10,380 nucleotides of DNA from Microcaldota archaeon (GTDB taxonomy: Archaea > Micrarchaeota > Micrarchaeia > Micrarchaeales > Micrarchaeaceae). The DNA lies in contig JAKAOQ010000019.1 in the NCBI GenBank assembly GCA_021812105.1, positions 1-10,380 on the forward strand. The letters run 5' to 3'. Positions 1 through 5,752 of this stretch are shown here, piece by piece. The position numbers and the translations under genes are program-made. Position 1 is the stretch's first letter; each line of letters opens with the position of its first letter. Below the pieces are notes generated by a model, which ran no database searches, was not told the origin of the DNA, and saw only the letters and a program-made list of their open reading frames with translations.

Positions 1-12
1 CGGTGTAAATTT

Positions 13-408
13 ATGAGCCAATTTGGAAAGCAATTCAGCGCGAAGTCTAAGACCAAGAGCTCCGGAAACGGAAAGAGGAAGATAAAGTTCAGGGACAAGA
101 GGAGGAGCGAGAGCGGCAACTATTTCTCTGCTACAAGGGTCGGCAAGGAGAACGAGATAAGGCCGAAGAGGATGAGGGGAGGTACCATCTCGCAGAGGTC
201 AGCAAAGATTGCGTTCGCAAACGTCCTCACCAAGGATGGCTACAAGAAGGTCGGCATAAAATCGGTGGTTGAGTCCAAGGACAACAGGAACTTCGCGAGG
301 CAGGGTATACTAACAAAGGGAGCCATAATCGACACCGAGCTCGGCAGGGCAGTCATAATAAACAGGCCGGGAAGGGACGGCACAGCCAACGCGAAGATCA
401 TAGCATAG
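13..408 (+). CDS. rps8e: Small ribosomal subunit protein S8e
   Basis: This is the archaeal/eukaryotic-type ribosomal protein eS8, an rRNA-binding component of the 30S subunit. At 131 aa it is close to the usual archaeal length of about 125-130. The first 35 residues are strongly basic and end in a stretch rich in Lys and Arg. The family pattern follows: a basic MRGG segment near residues 54-57, a central stretch with NFARQGILTKGAIIDTELG at about 92-110, and the closing NRPGRDGTANAKII, which matches the RPGQDG...A end of known S8e proteins. The ATG at 13 follows a GGTG Shine-Dalgarno core at 2-5 with a 7-nt gap. The gene is complete although it starts only 12 nt into the window, so its promoter and any gene before it are out of view. 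The next gene begins about 11 nt after the stop, so the two are probably co-transcribed. Confidence 0.95.
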   Translation: MSQFGKQFSAKSKTKSSGNGKRKIKFRDKRRSESGNYFSATRVGKENEIRPKRMRGGTISQRSAKIAFANVLTKDGYKKVGIKSVVESKDNRNFARQGILTKGAIIDTELGRAVIINRPGRDGTANAKIIA

Positions 409-419
409 AGTGCGTGTTG

Positions 420-797
420 ATGCCTGAAAGAGTTTACGAATGTGACAGAAACGACCACGAGAAGCTCAAGAAGCTGCTCGAGTACGATCCGTATCTGGAC
501 AAAAGCATAAGCTCTGAGCAGCTGGAGGTTATAAGGAACGATAAGTACGCCAACATAATATTTGCCAGGCAGAGTTACGTCATAAAGGACGGTTCGTCAT
601 TGGGCATGGACGCTAAAAAGTACTACCTCTACCTGAAAGCGGGGGACGAATTCTTCAAGGATGCCGAGGAGAAGCTCAAAAAAGAGATAGCGAGCATAAA
701 GAGGTCCGACGCCGATACCGAGAAGAAAATAATCGCGATAATAAACGAAGAGGAGAACAAGGGAAACTACGGTATAGGTTTGATCCTGGGTGGTTGA
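420..797 (+). CDS. Unrecognised small charged protein between S8e and argF
   Basis: I do not recognise this family. From the ATG at 420 it is 125 aa, soluble, highly charged, with no signal peptide or membrane segment. The first half (about 1-75) mixes hydrophobic and aromatic patches such as YANIIFARQSYVI and KKYYLYLK, which suggests a small folded alpha/beta domain. Residues about 76-112 are rich in Glu and Lys and probably form a long helix, possibly coiled-coil. The protein ends in a Gly-rich hydrophobic tail, NYGIGLILGG. An in-frame GTG at 414 and TTG at 417 would add one or two residues; neither has a GGTG Shine-Dalgarno, so I chose the ATG. The stop at 795-797 abuts the ATG of argF, and the argF Shine-Dalgarno lies inside this gene, so the pair is probably translationally coupled. 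Being uninterrupted and packed between two conserved genes supports it as real. Confidence 0.8.
   Translation: MPERVYECDRNDHEKLKKLLEYDPYLDKSISSEQLEVIRNDKYANIIFARQSYVIKDGSSLGMDAKKYYLYLKAGDEFFKDAEEKLKKEIASIKRSDADTEKKIIAIINEEENKGNYGIGLILGG
789..792 (+). promoter_or_regulatory. Shine-Dalgarno of argF
   Basis: GGTG lies 5 nt before the ATG at 798, inside the last codons of the preceding gene. It is one of the sites that define the spacing rule seen across this window. Confidence 0.7.
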
Positions 798-1694
798 ATG
801 AATCTGATAAGTTCCGACGATCTGTCAAAGGAGCAGATCATGGATATATTTGAGATAGCCGATTCGATAAAGGAGGAAAAGGAGGAACTGACGCTCAAGG
901 AGCACGCCGTCCAGGCGCTGCTGTTCGAGAAGACATCGACGCGCACGCGCGTTTCGTTCGAGGCTGCGATGGCTCAGCTCGGAGGCATGTCTGTTTACAT
1001 AGACGCCCAGACCTCGCAGCTGAAGAGGGGAGAGAGTTTCGCCGATACCGCGAGGATGCTGAGCAGCTACTGCGACTTCATAGTTGCAAGGCTGTACAGC
1101 CACAAGAACATGCTCGAGCTCGCCAACAACTCAAGCGTGCCCGTCATAAACGGTCTTACGGACCTGGAGCATCCTACGCAGGCGCTTGTTGATGTGTATA
1201 CTATCAGGTGGGCCAAAAAGAACCTCAAGAATCTGAAGCTGGTATTTGTCGGAGACATAGCGGCGAATACAGCCAATTCCCTCATGCTTACCTCGGTAAA
1301 GCTCGGAATGGAGGTCGCGCTGCTAGGGCCAAAGGGGTACATGCCAGAGAGCTTCTACTTCAACAAGTCTAGAGAGTACGGCAAGATAGACACGTACAGC
1401 GATCCTGCCGAGGCGCTGGAAGACGCGGACGTGGTCTACACGGACACTTTCGTCAGCATGGGGCAGGAAGCCGAAGCCGAGAAAAGGAAAAAGATGTTCG
1501 CACCGTACCAGGTCAACACGAAGATGCTCGAGCTCGCAAAACCCGACGCGGTTGTCATGCACTGCCTCCCGGCGCACAGGGGAGAGGAGATCACGTCAGA
1601 GGTGCTCGACGGTACAAGGAGCATAGTATGGGAACAGGCAAAGAACAAGATGCTGCTAGCCAAGGCGATTCTCCTTTTTGTATCAAAGGAATGA
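798..1694 (+). CDS. argF: Ornithine carbamoyltransferase
   Basis: The enzyme transfers the carbamoyl group of carbamoyl phosphate to ornithine, giving citrulline; in reverse it serves citrulline breakdown. The 298-aa chain is slightly short of the usual 305-315 but complete. The carbamoyl-phosphate site is present as STRTR (47-51), R98 and HPTQ (125-128). The ornithine side is shown by D215 and the SMG loop (220-222) in DTFVSMGQE, and by HCLP (255-258) in HCLPAHRGEE. HCLP and SMG mark it as an ornithine rather than an aspartate carbamoyltransferase. Two small deviations are visible. The motif usually written GDxxNN reads GDIAAN, so one Asn is Ala although N157 remains, and the usual Trp before the SMG loop is Phe. 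The gene abuts the unknown protein before it. No other arginine, urea or arginine-deiminase gene is in the window, so the direction of flux cannot be read here. Confidence 0.92.
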   Translation: MNLISSDDLSKEQIMDIFEIADSIKEEKEELTLKEHAVQALLFEKTSTRTRVSFEAAMAQLGGMSVYIDAQTSQLKRGESFADTARMLSSYCDFIVARLYSHKNMLELANNSSVPVINGLTDLEHPTQALVDVYTIRWAKKNLKNLKLVFVGDIAANTANSLMLTSVKLGMEVALLGPKGYMPESFYFNKSREYGKIDTYSDPAEALEDADVVYTDTFVSMGQEAEAEKRKKMFAPYQVNTKMLELAKPDAVVMHCLPAHRGEEITSEVLDGTRSIVWEQAKNKMLLAKAILLFVSKE

Positions 1695-1733
1695 CATCAG
1701 CTTAAATTCCGTTAAGCAACGGGATTAGGATAC

Positions 1734-1741
1734 CTATAAAT
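1734..1741 (+). promoter_or_regulatory. TATA box of the surface-protein gene
   Basis: CTATAAAT is centred about 27 nt before the ATG at 1765. Archaeal transcription normally starts about 25 nt past the TATA centre, so the RNA should begin at or within a few bases of the start codon. No Shine-Dalgarno is present, which fits a leaderless message. A short inverted repeat, CCGTT-AAGC-AACGG, sits just upstream at 1709-1722. Confidence 0.65.
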
Positions 1742-1764
1742 TCCTTATCAAGCAAGGATTAATC

Positions 1765-2394
1765 ATGAACCTGTTTGCTAAAGCCGCGATTGCGGTAGTG
1801 GTGCTCGTGATCGTGGCAGCGGCCGCGTTCCTGGCCGTGCGGCACTTCTCTTCCTCGGCCGTAACCCCGCAGCAGGCCGAGGCGTTCGTGGTCAGCGACC
1901 TGAAGCAGCAGGATCCGAGCGTCAACATAACTATAGTCAATGTTTCCCCGTCCACTCTCGAGAAGGGCAGCTGGAACGTTGTAGTGGGGCTGGTGTACAA
2001 CGCGTCGCGCGCATGCCCCACGGTGCTGATAGAAGGCTACGACTATCCTGCAATGACTCTACTCTCGAGCTTATACAACCTCTACACCAGCGGGTGCAGG
2101 ATATACGGAATATCATCGGCTCCGTCGTACGTGATCAGCCTGCCGCAGATCGCGATGGCCAGGGCTACCAACGTATCGGCTCCCGCGTCATCCTACGTTT
2201 ACACGTTCGGATACAACAACACGTTCGTTAAGGCGAAGCATTTCTCTGTCCTGAACTCTTCAGCGACACCGTTCGGAGAGAACTTTACCGACGTATGGCT
2301 GGTAAACTATACGGCTACTAACGCGAACTACTCGGAATACGTTGTGCTAAGCTCATACGGCAGCTCGCTGGGCGCGTACTCGGTCGCGAAGTAA
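1765..2394 (+). CDS. Membrane-anchored extracellular protein with many N-glycosylation sequons
   Basis: I do not recognise a family. The 209-aa protein begins with a short N-terminus carrying one Lys, then a strongly hydrophobic segment (about 7-25) rich in Ala and Val, followed by Arg-His. This is a signal anchor that would leave residues 28-209 outside the cell. The outer part is rich in Ser, Thr, Tyr, Val and Asn and poor in charged residues. It holds nine Asn-X-Ser/Thr sequons, at N54, N59, N79, N136, N151, N164, N173, N181 and N188. The only two cysteines, C84 and C111, could form a disulfide. The stretch TPQQAEAFVVSDLKQQDPS loosely recalls the first helix of small PepSY-like domains, but that is too weak to name. 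It is a single-gene unit with its own TATA box, ending 167 bp before ftsZ. A role in cell-surface structure is inferred from composition only. Confidence 0.85.
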   Translation: MNLFAKAAIAVVVLVIVAAAAFLAVRHFSSSAVTPQQAEAFVVSDLKQQDPSVNITIVNVSPSTLEKGSWNVVVGLVYNASRACPTVLIEGYDYPAMTLLSSLYNLYTSGCRIYGISSAPSYVISLPQIAMARATNVSAPASSYVYTFGYNNTFVKAKHFSVLNSSATPFGENFTDVWLVNYTATNANYSEYVVLSSYGSSLGAYSVAK

Positions 2395-2561
2395 AAAAAA
2401 TCCGCGCTTTTGCCAAATTTTTGTTACAAAAATATATAATAAAGTATACATTTAATTACCTCGCTACAACAAAACGTATAATGGGTACAGAACTGCCGTA
2501 TATTACCCCGTTTACATAAGGCTTTTAAGCTTTCTTAGGCTATCATCTTTCAGGCGATTAG
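2395..2561 (+). promoter_or_regulatory. Upstream region of the ftsZ pair with two candidate promoters and a repeat
   Basis: This AT-rich stretch has two possible TATA boxes. The distal one is in AATATATAATAAAG (2431-2444). The proximal one is CTTTTAAG (2522-2529), centred about 36 nt before the ATG at 2562 and giving a leader of about 11 nt. Between them are two copies of CGTATA, at 2475-2480 and 2497-2502, spaced 22 bp apart, about two helical turns. The same stretch can also pair as AAACG(2472-2476)/CGTTT(2509-2513) and GGGTA(2483-2487)/TACCC(2504-2508) with a 6-nt bulge. Use of the distal promoter would place the repeat and hairpin in a leader of about 100 nt. A weak GGCGAT (2553-2558) is the only Shine-Dalgarno-like match. 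Confidence 0.45.
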
Positions 2562-3605
2562 ATGAGCGACCTTGTCAGCGACGTCTTGGGACAGAAAAAT
2601 GAGGAGCTGTACGGCTCTTCGGAAATAAAAATTGTTACGGTAGGATTCGGCGGAGCGGGATGCAATATAGTCAACAGGCTTGTAAAAGCCGGGGTGAAGG
2701 GGACTGATTTTATTGCGGTGAACACCGACGCGCAACACTTCAAGATAATAGACGACAGAATAAAGAAAGTGCTTATCGGAAAGACCATAACGAAGGGGCT
2801 TGGAGCAGGCGGAGACCCGAAGATAGGGGAGAAGGCTGCAGAAGTGGACAGGCAGGCCCTCGAGGACGTGTTTGCCGGAGCGCAACTCGTGTTCCTGTGC
2901 GCAGGAATGGGTGGAGGCACTGGAACCGGATCTGCACCAATAGCTGCGCAGATAGCGCGCGAGCAGGGCGCGATAGTAATATCGATGGTCACATATCCTT
3001 TCGACCTGGAAAGGGTGAGGAAGGTAAAGGCAGAAGAGGGAATACAGAACCTCAGAAAATTCAGCAACAGCGTGATAATCCTTGACAACAACAGGCTCGT
3101 GAAGCTTGTGCCAAACCTACCGATGAACGACGCGTTCGCTCTCGCGGACGAGGTTGTCGCGAAGGCGATCGGCGGACTGGTATGGACCATAACGCAGCCG
3201 AGCCTGATAAACATAGACTTTGCAGACGTAAGGTCGATAATGGCCAACGGCGACGTAGGATTTATATCCGTTGGAATAGGCAAGGGCAACGACAAGGTCA
3301 ACGTAGCATCAGAAGCGGTTCTCAAGAACAAGCTGCTCGACGTCGACTACGAGGGTGCGACTGGAGCGCTGATCCACATATCAGGTGGCGCTTCGCTCAC
3401 CATAGGAGACGCGATAAAAGCTGGAGAGATCATAACCGACAGAATGGACTCCAAGGCCAATATAAAGTGGGGAGCCAGGATAATACCGGGATATGACGAA
3501 CAGCTAGAGATAGTAGCCATAGTGACCGGAGTAAAGGGCGCGAGCATCATAGGAAAAATGGAAGAGAAGAAGCAATCGGTCTATGGCGACCTAGAGACCA
3601 TTTAA
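2562..3605 (+). CDS. ftsZ: Cell division protein FtsZ, first of two tandem paralogues
   Basis: FtsZ is the tubulin-like GTPase that polymerises into the division ring at midcell. This copy has 347 aa. A 20-residue non-conserved N-terminus precedes the GTP-binding domain. That domain shows the first loop GFGGAGCN (28-35), the NTDAQH segment (54-59) and the tubulin signature GGGTGTG (117-123). The T7 synergy loop reads NIDFADV (217-223) and keeps both acidic residues, D219 and D222, that complete the active site of the next subunit. The C-terminal domain runs to IVTGV (320-324) and is followed by only about 23 residues, with no clear conserved C-terminal peptide. TGALIHISGG (267-276) and WGARI (303-307) resemble archaeal FtsZ2 proteins, but I would not fix the FtsZ1/FtsZ2 assignment without a tree. 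It is the first gene of a two-gene unit, and the next start follows after a few bases. Confidence 0.95.
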   Translation: MSDLVSDVLGQKNEELYGSSEIKIVTVGFGGAGCNIVNRLVKAGVKGTDFIAVNTDAQHFKIIDDRIKKVLIGKTITKGLGAGGDPKIGEKAAEVDRQALEDVFAGAQLVFLCAGMGGGTGTGSAPIAAQIAREQGAIVISMVTYPFDLERVRKVKAEEGIQNLRKFSNSVIILDNNRLVKLVPNLPMNDAFALADEVVAKAIGGLVWTITQPSLINIDFADVRSIMANGDVGFISVGIGKGNDKVNVASEAVLKNKLLDVDYEGATGALIHISGGASLTIGDAIKAGEIITDRMDSKANIKWGARIIPGYDEQLEIVAIVTGVKGASIIGKMEEKKQSVYGDLETI

Positions 3606-3611
3606 GGGTGG
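3606..3611 (+). promoter_or_regulatory. Shine-Dalgarno that decides the start of the second ftsZ
   Basis: GGGTGG directly follows the TAA of the first ftsZ. Its GGTG core (3607-3610) ends 6 nt before the GTG at 3617. An earlier in-frame GTG at 3608 lies inside this site and so cannot be served by it. Confidence 0.75.
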
Positions 3612-3616
3612 GAACC

Positions 3617-4630
3617 GTGGCAGACGAAGAATTCACCGCAAGAATCGCGGTGGTTGGGGCCGGAGGACAGGGTAGCAACCTTGTCAACAAGCTATTTTCC
3701 AAGGGCATAAAGAGCGCGACGACCATAGCAGTCAATACCGATGCGAAGCATCTGAACATGATAAACGCAGACAAGAAGCTGCTCATAGGCAAGGAGATAA
3801 CTCACGGACTGGGTGCAGGTGGGTATCCCGAGGTAGCGGCCAAAGCGGCCGAAGCTAGCAGGAACGAAATAGCAGAAGCGATAAGCGGATACGACATGAT
3901 CTTCCTGTGCGCAGGAATGGGCGGCGGAACTGGAACAGGATCTGCGCCCATAATAGCTCAGCTTGCGCGAGAGCAGGGTTCCCTTGTTGTGGCGTTCGTA
4001 ACCTATCCCTTCTCCCTTGAAAGGATAAGGAAGCAGAAGGCCGACTGGGGGCTTCAGCAGCTCTACAAAAACGCAGACTCTACGATAGTGCTCGAGAACG
4101 ACAGGCTATTGAGCTACGCTCCGAACCTGCAGATAGAGAAAGCTTTCGACATAATAGACAGCGTCGCCATGGGTGCGGTGAAAGGAATATCCGACACGGT
4201 AATGCTGCCCAGCCTGATAAACCTGGACTTTGCGGACGTCAGGTCAGTTCTGAGGGACGCGGGCACGTCGGTCATAAACATCGGCTACGGTGCCGGGACC
4301 GACAGGGTCGAGAAAGCCATAAAATCTACGGTCAGCCATCCGATGCTGGACGTTGACTACGAAGGCGCCAAGAGCGCGATGGTACACGTCGCGGGAGGCA
4401 TGTCCCTAAGCATCGAGGAAGCTACAAGGGTGGGGTCCGGCGTAACGGAGGGACTCGACGAGAAGGCGAACGTGATATTCGGCGCAAGGCTCGTCCCGGA
4501 GATGCGCGACGAGATACGCGTAATGTCAATAGTGACTGGCGTTACTCCGAGATTCGGGACAGCGAAGTATGCACCTATGCGTTCCACCGAGACAGGCCTC
4601 GACTTCCTGAAAGGCATAGAGAGCGTCTGA
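3617..4630 (+). CDS. ftsZ: Cell division protein FtsZ, second of two tandem paralogues
   Basis: This is a second complete tubulin-like division GTPase, 337 aa from the GTG at 3617. That start is preferred over the GTG at 3608 because the Shine-Dalgarno overlaps the earlier codon. Nearly all the chain is the FtsZ core. It has VGAGGQGSN (13-21), NTDAKH (40-45), GGGTGTG (102-108) and the T7 loop NLDFADV (202-208) with D204 and D207, so GTPase activity is expected. It matches the first copy over long stretches, for example CAGMGGGTGTGSAP and LDVDYEGA, so the two are clear paralogues. Differences include FGAR here against WGAR in the first copy. Unlike the first copy, it ends in a short linker and a hydrophobic/charged tail, TGLDFLKGIESV (326-337), which looks like a C-terminal partner-binding peptide; FtsZ tails bind SepF in other organisms. 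A T-rich terminator follows. Confidence 0.94.
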   Translation: MADEEFTARIAVVGAGGQGSNLVNKLFSKGIKSATTIAVNTDAKHLNMINADKKLLIGKEITHGLGAGGYPEVAAKAAEASRNEIAEAISGYDMIFLCAGMGGGTGTGSAPIIAQLAREQGSLVVAFVTYPFSLERIRKQKADWGLQQLYKNADSTIVLENDRLLSYAPNLQIEKAFDIIDSVAMGAVKGISDTVMLPSLINLDFADVRSVLRDAGTSVINIGYGAGTDRVEKAIKSTVSHPMLDVDYEGAKSAMVHVAGGMSLSIEEATRVGSGVTEGLDEKANVIFGARLVPEMRDEIRVMSIVTGVTPRFGTAKYAPMRSTETGLDFLKGIESV

Positions 4631-4633
4631 ATT

Positions 4634-4665
4634 TGTTTTATTTTTCATTACTTTTTTTCTCTTTC
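4634..4665 (+). terminator. T-rich terminator after the ftsZ pair
   Basis: Right after the stop there are several T runs (GTTTTATTTTT, then seven T, then CTCTTT) without a stem. Archaeal RNA polymerase terminates at such U-rich tracts, so this probably ends the ftsZ transcript before the aIF5A promoter. Confidence 0.6.
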
Positions 4666-4688
4666 AAAATCGGCGTGAAATCAACAAT

Positions 4689-4697
4689 AAATATATA
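4689..4697 (+). promoter_or_regulatory. TATA box of the aIF5A operon
   Basis: AAATATATA is centred about 50 nt before the ATG at 4743. Transcription would start near 4718 and leave a leader of about 25 nt, which contains a GAGG Shine-Dalgarno (4734-4737) 5 nt before the start codon. Confidence 0.6.
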
Positions 4698-4742
4698 CCT
4701 TTGCTCTAAAATCTAACTGTTCATTCTAATTCAGAGGATACA

Positions 4743-5144
4743 ATGAGTGACGAGATTGAGCACGTTATAATGAAAGAGATAAGGAGCGGGCGTTTCCTCC
4801 TTATAGACGGCGAGCCGTGCAGGGCGGTTGAGATAGACGTGAGCGCTCCCGGGAAGCACGGTTCCGCCAAGATGAGGATCACCGGAATAGGCGTCTTCGA
4901 CGGCAAGAAGAGGACGCTGCTGAAGCCTGCTGACGCTTACGTGGACGTACCCATAATCACCAAGAGGCGCGCGCAGGTAGTTTCGGTTACAGGGGAGAAC
5001 GCGCAGCTTATGGACTCCGAGACGTACGAGGTGTTCGAGCTTCCTGTACCGGAGGAGCTCAGGGGCAGCGTAACCGCCGGAATTAGCGTGGAGCTGATAG
5101 AGACAATGGGGAAGAAGACCATAACAAGGACAATAAACGAGTGA
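4743..5144 (+). CDS. eif5A: Translation initiation factor aIF5A
   Basis: aIF5A is the archaeal eIF5A/EF-P homologue. It binds the ribosome near the E site and helps peptide-bond formation at difficult sequences. The 133 aa match the usual archaeal length. The N-terminal SH3-like domain carries the modification loop SAPGKHGSAK (34-43), with K38 as the lysine converted to hypusine by deoxyhypusine synthase. The C-terminal OB-fold domain begins around residue 70 (VPIITKRRAQVVSVTG) and contains the expected MDSETYEVFELPVP stretch. The ATG at 4743 has a GAGG Shine-Dalgarno at the 5-nt spacing. It is the first gene of a run of five plus-strand genes; the S24e Shine-Dalgarno starts just after its stop. 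Nothing is unusual in the sequence. Deoxyhypusine synthase is not in this window. Confidence 0.96.
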   Translation: MSDEIEHVIMKEIRSGRFLLIDGEPCRAVEIDVSAPGKHGSAKMRITGIGVFDGKKRTLLKPADAYVDVPIITKRRAQVVSVTGENAQLMDSETYEVFELPVPEELRGSVTAGISVELIETMGKKTITRTINE

Positions 5145-5154
5145 AGGTGTAGCA

Positions 5155-5571
5155 ATGGACCTATCTATAGACTCTGATATTCAGAACAACGCCCTCAAGA
5201 GGAGGGAGATAAAGTTTACGGTTACGCAATATTCCGCTACAGTATCGAAAGCAGAGATGCTGACCGAGCTCTGCAAGAAGCTCAACGCATCCCCCGATTC
5301 CTCAATAATCGTGAACATAGACCAGTCTTTCGGAGAGAGGAGCAGCACGGGGCTCATGCACGTCTATCCGAGCGTAGAGGCTATGGAGAAGACGGAGCCG
5401 AAGCACATACTGAAGAGGTCTGGGAAGCTGCGCGAGGAGAAGCCCAAGGAGCAGCCGGCTCAGGACGCGGGCGATGCGGGCAAGGGGCAGAAGGAAGCCA
5501 AGCCGAAAAAGCCCGATGCTGAAAAGAAGGAGCAGGGTCCCGTAGGCAAGGAAGAAGAGCAAAAGAAGTGA
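5155..5571 (+). CDS. rps24e: Small ribosomal subunit protein S24e with a long charged tail
   Basis: This is archaeal/eukaryotic ribosomal protein eS24, a 30S subunit component. The core spans residues 1-88 and shows the family pattern: N-P/A-L-hydrophilic KRREIKF (14-21), a helix with Ser-Lys-Ala-Glu (31-34), the IIVNIDQSFGERSSTGLMHVY segment (51-71), and the closing PKHILKRSGK (82-91). At 138 aa it is longer than the usual archaeal protein of about 100. The extra residues from about 92 on are almost entirely Lys, Glu, Pro, Ala, Gly and Gln and should be disordered. The reading frame stays open with no sign of a frameshift, so the tail looks genuine. The ATG at 5155 has GGTG at 5146-5149, 5 nt before it. 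Its neighbour rps27ae follows in the same transcript, as in many archaea. Confidence 0.93.
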   Translation: MDLSIDSDIQNNALKRREIKFTVTQYSATVSKAEMLTELCKKLNASPDSSIIVNIDQSFGERSSTGLMHVYPSVEAMEKTEPKHILKRSGKLREEKPKEQPAQDAGDAGKGQKEAKPKKPDAEKKEQGPVGKEEEQKK

Positions 5572-5587
5572 TTGAAAGGGTGTTGAC

Positions 5588-5752
5588 ATGGCGGACGATA
5601 AAAAGGATAAGAAGGCGAAGAAGGAATTCAAGCAGTACAAACCCGGAAAGATGTGCCCCAAGTGCGGATCCAGGATGGCAGACCACGCAGATAGATACTC
5701 ATGCGGCAGATGCGGCTACACGGAGTTCAAAACCAAGAAACCCGGTGCATGA
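5588..5752 (+). CDS. rps27ae: Small ribosomal subunit protein S27ae (zinc ribbon)
   Basis: This 54-aa gene encodes archaeal eS31/S27ae, a 30S protein whose eukaryotic homologue is made as a ubiquitin fusion; archaea lack the ubiquitin part, as here. The first 21 residues are basic and Lys-rich. A zinc ribbon follows, with C23-P-K-C26 and C39-G-R-C42 as the four ligands, then a short basic end (TEFKTKKPGA). The length is typical of archaeal S27ae. The ATG at 5588 follows GGTG at 5579-5582 with the 5-nt gap, and the S24e gene ends only 16 nt before. The S24e-S27ae order is a standard archaeal pairing, which supports the call. The TGA at 5750-5752 abuts the TTG start of the next gene. Confidence 0.95.
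   Translation: MADDKKDKKAKKEFKQYKPGKMCPKCGSRMADHADRYSCGRCGYTEFKTKKPGA
5744..5747 (+). promoter_or_regulatory. Shine-Dalgarno supporting the TTG start of the CPBP gene
   Basis: GGTG lies 5 nt before the TTG at 5753, inside the end of rps27ae. It matches the spacing of neighbouring genes and is the main argument for this non-ATG start. Confidence 0.6.

Noticed and set aside
798..1694. Aspartate carbamoyltransferase (pyrB) as an alternative to argF
   Set aside because: HCLP and the SMG loop are ornithine-type; aspartate enzymes have HPLPR instead and lack SMG.
2558..3331. A 257-aa minus-strand open frame opposite the first ftsZ
   Set aside because: It lies entirely antisense to a conserved gene, its translation is low-complexity Ser/Thr/Ile/Pro typical of a reverse-frame shadow, and no Shine-Dalgarno or promoter is positioned for it.
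3608..3616. GTG at 3608 as the start of the second ftsZ
   Set aside because: It lies inside the GGGTGG Shine-Dalgarno, which is correctly placed for the GTG at 3617.
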